Source: Carya illinoinensis
Lineage: Eukaryota; Streptophyta; Magnoliopsida; Fagales; Juglandaceae
Reading direction: 5' to 3'
NCBI RefSeq assembly: GCF_018687715.1
Contig: NC_056758.1
Span: 25,889,001 to 25,953,000 of the forward strand
Length of the DNA: 64,000 bases
Shown here in pieces: positions 31,258 to 42,791 of the stretch; position 1 is the stretch's first letter; every line of letters begins with the position of its first letter. A program made the position numbers and the translations under genes. Under the pieces are notes generated by a model. That model was not told the DNA's origin. It saw only the letters and a list, made by a program, of their open reading frames with translations, and did no database searches.

Positions 31258-34200
31258 GAAGACTCCGTTTGTATGAGTTTTATGCTTGTACTTTGTTTGA
31301 TTCCGGTGCTTCACGATCGTTTGTGTCTTCCACGTTTGCTCGGGTGTGTAATTTGGTCACGGAGCCGTTGCCGAAGTCTATGGTAGTGGCTCTACCCGAT
31401 GGTGAGATGGTGTGGTGTTCCAAGGTTGCTTTGGGATGCCCGTTAAATTTTGAGGGAAGATTCTTGGATGCTGATTTGGTGGTGTTCAAGCTGTTGGGTT
31501 TTGATATCATCCTCGGGATGGATTGGCTATACCGATATTCTGCGAGTATTAATTGCAGAAGTCGGATAATTAGCTTTCAGCTTCCAGATGGTGATTGTCT
31601 GGAATTTGCGGGGAGTAGATTAAAAGAAAAGCCGATGATTATATCGGCGATTCAGGCAAGAAGAGAGATTGCATGGGGAGCGGATGCATTCTTGGTTCAG
31701 ATGGTGTCCACGCCGTCTGAGAAGAAGTCCTTGACAGACATTCCAGTTGTGGAGGAGTTCCCCGATGTGTTTGTGGATGACTTGCCCGGACTACCCCCCG
31801 TGCGAGAGATGGAGTTTGTCATAGACTTGGAACCTAGAGCGGCTCCTGTGCATAAAGCTCCTTACCGCATGGCACCGGCTGAATTGAAAGAGTTGAAGAC
31901 TCAGTTGCAAGAGTTAGTAGAGAAGGGATTTATTTAGCCTAGTACGTCACTGTGGGGGGCACCAGTTTTATTTGTTAAGAAGAAAGATGGAACCCTCCGT
32001 ATGTGCATTGACTATCGGGAATTGAATAAGGTGACCATCAAAAATAAATACCCTCTCCCGCGGATTGATGATTTGTTTGACCAGCTTCAAGGAGCAGCCG
32101 TGTTCTCTAAGATTGATCTGAGGTCGGGATACTACTAGCTGAGAATCAGAGACCAGGATGTGCCTAAAACTGCTTTCAGGTCGAGGTATGGGCATTATGA
32201 ATTTAAGGTGATGCCGTTTGGGTTAGCTAATGCCCCTGCAGCGTTCATGGATTTGATGAATCGAGTGTTTCGACCTTATCTGGATTCCGTTGTGGTTGTA
32301 TTTATTGATGATATACTGATTTATTCCCGAGATGTTGAAGAGCATGTGTATCATCTTAATCTGGTACTAGAGAGATTGAGAGAACACCAGCTATACGCCA
32401 AGCTCAGCAAGTGTGAGTTCTGGTTGGAAGAAGTTAAATTTCTTGGGCATGTAATTTCCCGGGGCGGAGTGGCAGTTGATCCTAGTAAGGTAGAAGCCAT
32501 ATTGTCATGGCAGCGCCCGACAACAGTGCGCGAGGTCAGGAGTTTCTTGGGGCTCGCCGGTTACTACCGAAGATTTGTAGAGGGTTTTGCTCGCCTATCC
32601 GGACCTCTCACAGCTTTGACTCGAAAGAATACAGAATTTGTTTGGTCAGAGAAATGTGAGAGAAGCTTCCAGGAATTGAAGAACAGGTTGACAATGGCAC
32701 CAGTGTTAGCACTCCCAGAACCGCATAAGCCATTCGTAGTCTTCAGTGATGCGTCTAAGTTTGGTTTGGGTTGTGTCCTTATGCAGGAAGGACGGGTTGT
32801 AGCCTATGCATCTCGTCAGCTAAAGGACCATGAAAAGAATTATCCGACGCATGATCTAGAATTGGCTGCGATTGTTTTTGCCCTTAAGATCTGGCAGCAC
32901 TTCTTGTATGGGGAAGCTTGCGAGGTATTTACTGATCATAAGAGCTTGAAGCATTGGTTTTCCCAGAAAAATCTGAATATGAGGCAGAGGAGATGGCTGG
33001 AGCTAATCAGTGACTATCAGTGTGAGATCAAGTACCATCCGGGGAAGGCTAATATAGTTGCTGATGCTTTGAGCCGGAAGTCACACTTGGAAGATGAAGC
33101 CGAGCCGTCAGAATTGGAATCGTTGCTTTGTGGGATGAGAAGGCTCCTTATAGAAAGTTCGCAGCAAGTAGAGATTTTGTCTTCAGTTCTTGATATTCGG
33201 GTAACTGATTTTGAAGAATTGAAAGCTCTCCAAAGAAAGGATCTGAAGCTGCTGAACATCAGGAAAAGAGTCCGAAAATCTCGAGGGCCGTTGCTCTATA
33301 GCCTGGATAATGATGGGATACTTCGGTTCCGAGATCGCAGAGTGGTCCCAAAGGACTCAGATTTCAAAGAACGGATCATGGCGGAAGCTCATGCGGCCCC
33401 GTATTCAGTTCATCCCGGCAGTACAAAGATGTATCGAGATTTGAAAAAAAATTACTGGTGGGATGGAATGAAGAAGGACGTTGCCTTATATGTGGAGAAA
33501 TGCCACACGTGCCGTCAGGTAAAGGCCGAGCATCAGAGACCTGCAGGTATACTCCAACCCCTCCCTATTCCTGAGTGGAAATGGGATGATATCACGATGG
33601 ACTTCGTGGTGGGTTTGCCGAGAACGCCTAGTGGGAAGAATTCTGTTTGGGTGATTGTGGACCGGTTAACGAAGAGTGCTCATTTTCTGCCTGTTAATAA
33701 CACCGACTCTTTGGGTAAGTTGACCCGTTTGTATGTCAAAGAGATAGTGCGACTACACGGCGTACCAAAGAGTATAGTGTCGGATCGAGACCCGAGGTTT
33801 ACGTCGCAGTTCTGGAAGAGTTTGCAGGCAGCTTTGGGTACTAAGTTGAAGTTCAGTACTGCTTATCACCCGCAGACAGACGGCCAGTCAGAGCGCACCA
33901 TTCAGACCATGGAAGACATGTTGCGAGCATGTGCCCTGGAATTCCAAGGGAGTTGGGAAAATCATTTGCCGCTCATCGAGTTTGCCTACAATAACAGCTT
34001 CCATGCGACCATTCAGATGGCTCCCTATGAAGCTCTTTATGGGAGAAAGTGCAGGTCGCCCTTGTGTTGGGATGAAGTTGGGGAGAGTAGGGTAATTGGA
34101 CCCGAAATAATTCAAGAAATGCAAAGCCAAGTCCGGATCATCAGAGACAAAATGGCGGCAGCTCAGAGTCGCCAGAAAAGCTACGCTGACACCCGGAGGA

Positions 34201-34640
34201 GAGAGTTGTCTTTTGAAGTTGGTGATTGGGTTTACCTTAAAGTCTCTCCCATGAGAGGTGTTAAGCGTTTTGGTAAGAAGAGGAAACTAGATCCGAGGTA
34301 CGTCGGCCCTTTTCAGATTCTGGAGAGAGTAGGGTCCGTCGCCTATAGAGTTGCTTTGCCAGATTATTTTGGGAATGTTCATGATGTCTTCCACGTATCA
34401 TCCCTGAAGAAGAGCTTTGGACAGCAAGAGCCACGTTTCGTCGACCCAGAGGGTATTCAGTTGCAACCGGATCTCACTTATGAGGTTGTTCCGTCGCAAA
34501 TCATGGATTGGAAAGAACAACAGTTGAGGTCCAAGACGATACCTTTGGTTAAAGTGGCTTGGGGAGATCCGTTAGCTCAAGACTTCTCTTGGGAACGAGC
34601 AGCGGACATGAGGGAGCAGTACCCGTACTTGTTTGAATGA
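31258..34640 (+). pseudogene. Pol polyprotein of the gypsy element, two premature stops
   Basis: One frame spans protease, reverse transcriptase, RNase H, integrase and chromodomain. The protease has LFDSGASRSFVS near 31290. The RT has DLPGLPPVREMEFVIDL, then [25 protein letters not shown] and the catalytic [10 protein letters not shown] near 32300. RNase H has [13 protein letters not shown]. Integrase has an HHCC finger ([11 protein letters not shown]...CHTC), then the D-D-E core ([25 protein letters not shown]). The end carries a GPY/F-type [12 protein letters not shown] motif and a chromodomain-like stretch ([19 protein letters not shown]). TAG stops at 31935 and 32136 each replace what is normally Gln (CAG). 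The rest is open for over 800 codons, so inactivation is recent. Confidence 0.95.
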
Positions 34641-34743
34641 TGAAGGTATGTATTTTAATCTTGATCTCAGTTGGTTTATGAGCGTTTATGTGGCTTGCTT
34701 TAAGTTGGTGGTTGATTTGCAATTTCGAGGACGAAATTGTTTT

Positions 34744-34757
34744 TAAGGATGGGAGGA
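34744..34757 (+). other. Polypurine tract
   Basis: AAAGGATGGGAGGA-like purine-rich sequence (here TAAGGATGGGAGGA) lies directly before the 3' LTR. It is the expected primer for plus-strand DNA synthesis. Upstream, TTTCGAGGACGAAATT is the usual block in this lineage. Confidence 0.85.
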
Positions 34758-36872
34758 TGTGATGACCCGCTTTTAAGTGTATTTTCGCTTAAATGGTTGT
34801 TTTTATTTTAATTAATATATTAGTTATTTATTTTAATTTATTTGCATTTTAAATTTAGTTTTTAATTTATTTGATGTTGTGTTTTATTTCTTTTAGTTGT
34901 TTTGTGGTTTTTAATCTCTTTTTGGCGGTTTAGTTTTGTTTTCCGGATGAGGATTAGATCTCCTCTTTTCCCTACATCTCTTTTCTTTTTTTTCCTTTCT
35001 TTTTCTTTTTCCTCTTTCTTTTTCCTTCTTCTTTTCTTTTTCCTTTCTTTTTCTTTTTTTTTCTTTTTCTTTTTTCTCTCTTCTCTCTCCCCGATCGGTC
35101 CCCCCCGGGCTCTCTCTCTCTCCTCCCTCTCCCTCACGCCGAACACCTTCTCTCTACCGGCCCACCGCCGTCCGGCCACCACTCGGCCCCCCACCGGTCC
35201 CATTTTCTTCCCCTCCCTCCGGCGCACCACCCCTCCAAAGCCCACCCCCAACCGGCAAGCTCTAAGAAGGGCGCACGGATTTTGCTCCGATCCGCCGCCG
35301 TCGCTCCACCTCCGACCACCACTTCTTCACCACTTCATCACCGACTCCTTGCCGTCCTAACCCACCCATTTTCGGCCTCCAACGACCACCGGAACAGCTC
35401 TTACGAGCTTAGTTTCCGATTTGGGTTTTTCGGCCATTTTTCGGCGATTCCGCCGCCACCCACGGCCGTTCATCACTTCCAATAGCTTCATAACCATCCC
35501 TAGACCATACCCTATCAATCTCGTGTCCTAGTTTGTCCCCGTTCAAAAGTGGGTTTTTCAAACCCATGGCCACAGTGAATTTTCACTGTGACGTTGCTGT
35601 TTTTCCGCCGTTTGCAACGCCGCTTGTTTTCTAAAATTTCCATATAGCGCTGTAAGTATTTTCCAAACCCTATTTTCAGATTTAAATATATATCGCTCAT
35701 ACTATTTATTTATTGTTGTTGGTTGTTGATTCCGGACTGAGTCCGCGGAGTTTCGGGGGTCGGATGGATGGAGGACGGAGTTGTCTGTTTAATTGATTTA
35801 TGTTGTTTGATTATTTTATTTTGCATTGTTATGGCATTGCATGGTGCATGCACGTGTGTTTGTGGAATTGTGTGAAAAGCCTGTGTTTTGGCGTGAGTGG
35901 TTTTACGGGTGCGTGTGTATCACGACCCCAAGCCGAGATGGGGTATTATCCCGGTGGAGCTCCTCTGGTCACTCGGGAGCGGAATAAACTGAGTGATGTC
36001 CCCTGAGTTGTCGCTAGACGACGGGAGCGGGGGCTAGGGGTTGCTTGGCTACGAACGCGCCGGGCGCGGAACCGGGCATCGCCCTACGCACTGACTCTGT
36101 GGCCTTTCGCTGGTGAGGGCTAGAGGATGCTTGGCTACGCACGCGCGGGGCGCGGAACTGGGCATCGCTTGTTAGGTGTCACACGCGCGGTGGTACTCTG
36201 CGGTGTGGCACTGGAGCCAGGGTGTGCGGATGATCCCTAGGGGAGGTCATGGTGCACGCGGTTAAAATTGGATAATGGTTTGAGAGGCCAAATGGGACTT
36301 TTGGCGTGGTATTGGGCCAAATGGACTTTTGGCGAGATATTGGGCCAAATGTGACTTTTGGCGTGTTAGTTGGAAAGGTTGTGTGTTTTTGGGCCAAATG
36401 AGTTTTTGGGCTTGTGTGGAAAACTTGGGTTTTATGGGCTTTGTGCATTGGGCATGTTTCATGCATCTTGTTTGAGTTTTATGTGTTTTTATCTGGTAGC
36501 GTTTGGGTTTTACTTACCTGCGGTACCATTTTTGGTTCCGTAGCTTTTGGTGCAGAGTTAGAGGACGAAGAGGAGGAGGCTGAGCCCGAGGATGCGGCTC
36601 CGCCGGGTTGCTGATGCTATGTTTTATATTTGTTTAGAACTGTATTTGTGTTTTGTGATATTTTATCTATGTACGTTTTAAACAGCTTGTATTACGTTAA
36701 GAAAAATTCTGGTACTTAGTTATGACTTTCGTTATCCGCTGCGTGTTCTTTCGTGCACATTTGTTGGCTTTGCACACACTTGGCACCCGTCGATAGGGTG
36801 GTGACCCGGGTTGTTACCATCCGGACGTCTCGATTTCCCCGTGTTCGGGCGTGGGGATTTGGGGGCGTCACA
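34758..36872 (+). repeat. 3' LTR of the gypsy element
   Basis: It begins TGTGATGACCC and ends GTCACA, 2,115 bp. It is nearly identical to 27515-29634. Differences include a missing GGCCGTTTGGCCGGAAAA-type block near 35253, an added CTTCACCACTT-like block near 35325, and about 25 base changes, mostly C/T or G/A. Confidence 0.96.
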
Positions 36873-36997
36873 TGTTTACTTCTAATTTATATAATTGAAT
36901 CCAAAAAAATTTGTACATATGTGGGCATATATAATAATAAGTTTGCTTTCACATCATTTGGAGTAAAATTTTATATAAATTTATGTAGAAGAAATAA
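36873..36997 (+). pseudogene. Helitron Rep/helicase, piece 2
   Basis: This continues piece 1 after the gypsy insertion, whose duplicated TGTTT opens it. NNKFAFTSFGVKFYINLCRRNN matches the conserved YNNxFAFTSxGVKxD segment of RepHel. It is cut at 36997 by a MITE. Confidence 0.85.
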
Positions 36998-37374
36998 TAG
37001 CATTCCCATTCGGTTCCTCATACTTAATTCTTAGTTAAATTATAGAGATAAAATATAAAAAGGGAAGAAAAGGGAATTACATCCAGTTCCCTATAATAAC
37101 TTTTGGTTTTAAACTTTTGGGGAGCTATTGTACACATCCTAAATCATTCTTTTGATTTTTTTTTTCTAAACTTATATTTTAATAGAATATAAAGGATAGT
37201 GAAAGAAAAAAAAAACAATAATAAAGAAATATTATTTCAATAGAATAGAGAAATGATAGGGAGTGAGATGTAGGAGATTTTTGAAATATGAGTAAAATTT
37301 AGGAGAAAATTATAAGAAGTGTGATTTCTAACTAAAGTTTAGGGAATATTATAGGGAACCATATGGGAATGCTC
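36998..37374. mobile_element. Harbinger/Tourist-like MITE, 377 bp
   Basis: The left end is TAGCATTCCCATTCGGTTCC and the inverted right end is GAGCATTCCCATATGGTTCC. TAA lies on both sides (36995-36997 and 37375-37377), the 3-bp TWA-type duplication of PIF/Harbinger elements. It has no coding capacity. Removing it with one TAA rejoins the Helitron frame exactly. Confidence 0.85.
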
Positions 37375-37569
37375 TAAGGGAATTTACACATTCAAAGTTC
37401 AAGGATAAATCTATCATTATATTAATGATTTAATCCATAAACATGGACGTCCTTATGACACTGAACATGAATTAGAGAATCGTGTTAATGATGCAGAAAG
37501 ATTAGATCCATCTATTATTGCTCAATTGATGGCTATACTCGATGTTAATCCATACTATCGTTTCTTCTA
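37375..37569 (+). pseudogene. Helitron Rep/helicase, piece 3
   Basis: GIYTFKVQG, a TAA stop, then IYHYINDLIHKHGRPYDTEH and ELENRVND...IIAQLMAILDVNPYYRFF. The Helitron-like N-terminal domain normally has Gln where the TAA stands (QGQIYH). The frame is lost at 37569, where the Copia element begins. A few hundred residues normally following this point are missing from the window. Confidence 0.88.
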
Positions 37570-37570
37570 A

Positions 37571-37650
37571 ACTTCAAGTCCCAAAAAATATCTCAAAGTA
37601 CCCTTGGTAGACCTAGCAACTTCAAGTCCCAAAAAATATCTCAAAGTACC
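37571..37650 (+). repeat. 48-bp-period tandem duplication at the Copia truncation
   Basis: A 32-base block encoding the LRYFLGLE motif on the minus strand occurs at 37571-37602 and again at 37619-37650, exactly at the broken end of the Copia element. Confidence 0.85.
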
Positions 37651-40600
37651 AAGACCTTTTAGCTTAAAATGTAAATGTCATTAAAAGCTTTAAGATTAGC
37701 AATAGTTTTAGAGTCATTAAAAGCAATGAAAATGTCATTCACATAAACCATTAATGCCAGAAAAGAAACACCAAAACATTTGGTAAAAATGAGTAATTAG
37801 ACTTTGATTGAGTAAAACCATAAATAATCAAAGTTGAAGAGAACTTAGAGATTGTCTACAGACCTTTATAGAGACTTGAAAAGCTTACAAACCCGAGGAT
37901 CACCAGGCTTTGAAAAACTAGGGGGAAGTTTCATGTAAACTTACCATGGAGAAAGGCTTTATTTACATTTAGCTGATGTAATTCGAATTATGTATAGTAG
38001 CTAAGGCAAGAAAGTACGAATAGTGGTCAGTTTTGCAACAGGAGAAAAAATATCAAAATAATCAATTCCTTCTTTTTTGAGTATACCCCTTTGCAACCAA
38101 TTGAGCTTTATACCTTTTCAAAGTGCCATCAGCTTTCAACTTACACTTATACACCCATTTACAATCAATAGGCTACTTGCCAGGAGGTAAAGTGGTTAAG
38201 GTCCAAGTTTTATTTGCATCAAGATCATTGATTTCAGTTGCCATTGCATCCTTTCAATGAGGATATTTAATGGCTTGATGAAAATATGTAGGCTCATATA
38301 AGGAATCAATGGAAGAACATAATGTTGATATGAATGAGAGATTTTGGAGTAAGAAGATATGAAGAAATGGGATAGGAAATACCTGTATTAGAAGAACCAT
38401 CACCCAAAGGAGAAGCAGTAACTTTGTTTTTATATATCAAGAAACAATGATAATGCTGCAAGTAATCAGCTGGTCTTCTAGTTCTTGTGGATTTTCAATT
38501 AGGATTAGATTGTGGAGGAGACATTGAAGATTGAGAGATGTCAACAGTGGTGGATAATGAATTATTGGAAATTAAAATATTTGAAAGAGGAATAGGCAAG
38601 ACAAGATTCGAAAAAGTATGGGATTTAGAAACTTGATGAAGAATAGAAGAATCTGTTTGAAAGGGATAAATAGTTTCATGGAAAATAACATCACAAGATA
38701 TGATGATATTGTGAGTATGAAGATTATAGAGTTTATAACCTTTAGTGCCTGTAAGATATCCTATAAAGACACATGTTTGAGCTCGAGGAGAGAATTTGTG
38801 ATGGGAGGGATTCCCAAGAAGAGATGCATAATAGAGACATACAAAGACTTTAAGGTGATTATATTGTGGTTGAAAAGAAAATAGAATTTCATAAGGAGAT
38901 TTATTTAACAAAATTAGAGTTGGAATTTTATTTATAAGATAAACAGCTATGAATATACAATCAGTCTAGAAATGTAATGGAGGATTGGATTGGAATCAAA
39001 GAGCCTGAGCAACATTTAATATGTGCTAATGTTTTCTCTCAACAATTGCATTTTGTTGAGGAGTACAAACACAACTATTTTGATGTATAACCCATTTTTC
39101 AACAAAAAAAATATTTCATATCAAATTTCAAGGAATTATCAGTACGGATTGATTTAATTTTTGTATTAAACTGAGTTTCAACAAAAAAAAAAAAAAAGAT
39201 TGTAGATATGATCTAGTTTCAGGCTTGGATTTACGTAAATATACCCAAGTACATCGACTATAATCATCTACAATTGTTAAAAAAATATTTGAATCTATTA
39301 TAAGAAGTGATTAAGAATGGGCCCCAAACATCACAATGAATGAGTTCAAAAATTGAATTAGAAACCGAAGTTCTTAATGGAAAAGATAATCTTTTATATT
39401 TGGCTAGAGGACAAACAGCACAAGGACTATTATTGGAATTAGTAAAACAAGAAATATCAGATGCTAGGTCATGTAATCTAGAATCAGATATATGTGCAAG
39501 TTGACAATGCCAAAGATGAGAATTGTTTTTGAGTTACAGTAAGGAAAAGTAATGGAATTACAAGAAGTAGAAGTGCCTGAGACTTACAGATGATATAATC
39601 CTTGGTAGAGTCTAGCTACTCCAATCGCCCTCCAATTGAAGAGATCCTGAATATAACAAAAATTATGTGAGAAAAATAAAAAGCAATGTAATTGAGAAGT
39701 CTACTTGCTGACTGAAATGAGATTAAAAGTAAAAGATGGAACATAAAGAACATCCGTTAGAACAAAAGAATTGAAAATTCAAAAGCCATTAGGTAATTTC
39801 ACATAAGTATTGGCAGAAGATGTAACAGAGAAAAACAAGGAAAGGGAACCAATCATATGGTCAGTTGCACCAAAATCAAGAATCCAAGATTGTTGGCAAA
39901 ATTTGTGTGTATTGACAGCAGGTAAGATTAAAGATTGAGATGAAGCAATAATTGATATACTTGAGAATGAAGTAGTAGGTGCAGATGAGGATAATGACGA
40001 AGAAATTGGACTTGCCTGATTCATAGAAGAAGGGTTAGAATGAGATTGAAGAAATGTAAGGAGTTGTTGACATTGCTCTTGAGAAAAAGGAAATTGTGGA
40101 ACTGAAACTGATTTTGTTATAAATTGGCTAGTAGTGGCCTGTTTAGCATTAGGGTTTCTAGGTTTTGCCTTATGTCGAGGTGGATAACCATGGATCTTGT
40201 AACACTTATCAATAGAGTGGCCAGATAAACCACATTGTGTACAATAAGGTCGTTCTTTGTGAGAAGCATATTGCTTGTTGTTCTTTGGACTAGCAGAAAA
40301 TTTCACAGAGTCATGACTACTAGAATCACAATTAGTAAACATAACAACAGCTTCATTCAAAGGTAAAGATTCAGACACAATTTCACATTGTTATTCCTCT
40401 TGAAGAATAAGAGAAGAAAACTTCATTAATCAGAGGAAACAGATCAGAAAGTAATATCTGACATTGTAAAGGAGCAAAAGACTCATTGAGTCCCATCAAG
40501 AACTGCAAAACATAATCTTCTTGTTCATATTCAACATCCTTTTCATAGCACCACATGAGCATAAAGGCATGGGGTGAAAATGAACCGTCTCTTCCCAAAA

Positions 40601-41107
40601 ACTTTTCAATTGAGTAAAGTATGAACTTATAGTGGAGGTTTCTTGAGACAAGAATGCAATAGCTTTTCAAATCTAAAAATTATAGGGCTGATTACTTTGG
40701 GCAAATCGTTCTTGTAAATCATTCCACATCTTTTCAGCCAAATTGATGTAGATGATAGAGGAAGCGATTTCCTTGGATAAAGCATTGAGTAACCATGATA
40801 AAACCATAGTATTGCAGCGGATCCATGCGTGATACATAGGATGTGTTTTAGAAGTCATTGACAGAGAACCGTCAACAAAGCAGAGTTTGTTTTTGGCAAT
40901 AAGAGACATGGGCATGGAACGATTTCATGTAAGATAGTTATCTCCAGTCAAAGGCTAAGAGACGAGGACAACTCTAGAATGATCACCACTGTGAAGGAAA
41001 TAGGGATTTGAATAGTCTTCATGAGAATGGTGTGGGACGGTGGAAGAAGAAGGAGACAAATCGGTGATGGTCATATTTCACAAATCTAGGGTTTCATCTA
41101 ATGCCAT
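37571..41107 (-). pseudogene. Truncated Copia retrotransposon gag-pol
   Basis: Read from 41107 down, the start is MALDETLDL, then decayed gag (DYSNPYFLHSGDH, LTGDNYLT, 40915-40673 with KNKLCFVDGSL; 40670-40383). The zinc knuckle CTQCGLSGHSIDKC lies in 40378-39779, followed by the protease, where the normal DSGATDH reads DFGATDH. Integrase is decayed, and its C-terminus is clear at 38911-38495 (NKSPYEILF, FIGYLTGTKGYKLY). Reverse transcriptase follows (WTLTTLPPGK, CKWVYKCKLKADGT, VAKGYTQKEGIDYF) to a YVNDI motif at 37729-37743, and the sequence stops at LRYFLGLE (37571). RNase H, the 3' LTR and a recognisable 5' LTR are absent. Many stops and shifts are present. Confidence 0.9.
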
Positions 41108-41240
41108 GATAGAGGGAAGATTTTGAAATAAGGAAAAATTTTATTAAAGCTATGTAAAAGTCAAATGAAGTACCCAGTAGTAGTAAAAATATATACTAAA
41201 GCAACTAAAGTGAATACTAGCTAGGCCCCATCAAGGTTAG
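41108..41240. other. Copia leader or junction sequence
   Basis: It lies between the Copia start codon and the LINE fragment. No LTR end or primer site was recognised. Confidence 0.4.
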
Positions 41241-42007
41241 GTTAAACTTAATACAAATGGTTGTAGGTTTGGTAATACTAGGCCATCCGGAGCTGGGGGT
41301 GTTATTCGTGATGATTGTGGCAAGTTACTTGTGGCTTACTTTGTGTCCTTGGGTTCAAGATCCAACAATTTTGCTAAAATGAGGAGTTTATTAGAAGGAT
41401 TTCGAAGGTGTTATAATCTTGGTTTCTTTTGAGTTGAGAATGAGACTGACTCTGAACTTCTCGTTAATTGGATCATGAAGGGGGAATGTAATATATGGTA
41501 TTTGGAAGATTTCTGGGATGATTTACATTATTATTTTCATTTCATGGAGTATACTATGAATCATATTTTTTGTGAAGATAACGTTGTAGCTGATTTTCTT
41601 ACCAAGCGGGGGGTGCTGAGGGCTTAAACTTGGAGTGGTCTGAAGAACATATATTGCCTAGTAATTTAAGAGGTCTTCTTCGTATGGACAAGTTGGGTCT
41701 TCCTTACTTGCAACTTTCGTATGGCCGTGTCGGGTAAGTTGTTCTTTTGGTATTAATAATTTTGATTTTCTTTTTTGTTTGTGCTTTTTCTTGCAAGTAT
41801 TCTTTTCTGTGTTGGGTTTGTTTCATGTACTTTCTATGGCATTGTATTAGGATGTTTCATGATGTTTTGCTTTTTAGTTTTTTTATGCCTGAGTTTGGTC
41901 TTGTTCATTTGTAACCCCCATGTATCTGGTTGTAACCACGGTTTTCTTTTACCACAAATGAGGGTAATCAATAAAATTGAGATATTGTCATCTTTCCAAA
42001 AAAAAAA
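41241..42007 (+). pseudogene. LINE 3'-end fragment: RNase H and 3' UTR
   Basis: VKLNTNGCRFGNTRPSGAGG is followed by VIRDDCGKLL and ends NHIFCEDNVVADFLTKR near 41620. This is the RNase H domain closing ORF2 in plant LINEs. Where family members have Asp (NTDG), this copy has Asn (41256-41258). A 3' UTR with TGTAACCACGGTTTTC and ATCAATAAAATTGAG ends in an A-run at 41998-42007. The 3' UTR is shared, in the opposite orientation, with the LINE at 49487. Confidence 0.85.
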
Positions 42008-42039
42008 GAAATGTGCATATTAGATAAGGTGCACGTGCT

Positions 42040-42791
42040 TACAGGTGATCACAATTAAATTACACTATCAAATACAAAATACAATATTTATAATAAAGTC
42101 ATAGCATTAGTTCAACATTTTGGCAAGCCTAATATTTTCTTAATTATGACATGCAATCCAAGTTGAAAAGAGATCTTAGACAAATTGAATCCACACAAAG
42201 AAGTTCAAAATCATCTTGATCTAATTGCACGCATCTTCAGAGCAAAATTAAAATACTTAAAAAAGGAGTTATTCAAACGAATAATTTTTGGTCAAATTGC
42301 AACATATGTTTATACAATTGAACATCAAAAAAGGTGCTTACCACTTATTCATTTCTTAATTATAATACAAAAAGATTGGAGAATTTACACCTCTGAACCT
42401 TTCGATGAAATTGTTTCAGTGGAAATATCTAATAAGATAAAAAATTTATATTTATATAAAAGTATTGTTAAACATATAATGCAAGGTCCTTGTAGAATAC
42501 TAAATCCAACTAATATATGTATGAAGAGAAACTGTACCTGCAAAACTCAATATCTCAAAAAAATTGCATATAAAACAACCGTTAGAATTAATTGTTTTCT
42601 ATTATATAGACGTTCTAATGATGGAGTCATTGTCAAAATTAGAGGAAAAGATTTAGCTAATCGTAGTATTATACCATAGAATCCATATTTTGCTTCCAAA
42701 GTTACTTGTCACATCAATATAGAGATTTGTAATATGATTAAAGCTGTTAAATATCTTTACAAATATATTTACAAAGAAAATGATCACGGAA
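42040..42791 (+). pseudogene. Helitron Rep/helicase, piece 4 (Rep nuclease core)
   Basis: HFGKPNIFLIMTCNPS, then a TGA where Trp is usual. The ORF at 42185-42679 has LIARIFRAKLKYLKKELF, KRCLPLIHFLI, HIMQGPCRILNPTNICMKR and YRRSNDGVIVKIRGKDLANR. A TAG at 42677-42679 falls where family members usually have Tyr, and the frame continues HINIEICNMIKAVKYLYKYIY. The YxxKY nicking-Tyr motif is kept. The HUH metal-binding pair reads Leu-Ile-His instead of His-Ala-His, with the change at 42344-42346. It is non-functional. Confidence 0.92.

Larger units (their letters stand above)
27515..36872 (+). mobile_element. Near-complete Ty3/gypsy retrotransposon, chromodomain (Tekay/Del-like) lineage
   Basis: A 9,358-bp element with two long LTRs (about 2.12 kb each), a primer site, gag, an inferred intron, pol in the order protease-RT-RNase H-integrase-chromodomain, and a polypurine tract. 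It is flanked by the perfect duplication TGTTT. By eye the LTRs differ at about 25 positions plus a few small indels, about 1.2%, so it is a young insertion. Two stops in pol make it non-autonomous. It landed inside the Helitron Rep frame. Confidence 0.96.

Noticed and set aside
33017..34130. Minus-strand frames opposite pol
   Set aside because: Shadows of the pol frame with no domain of their own.
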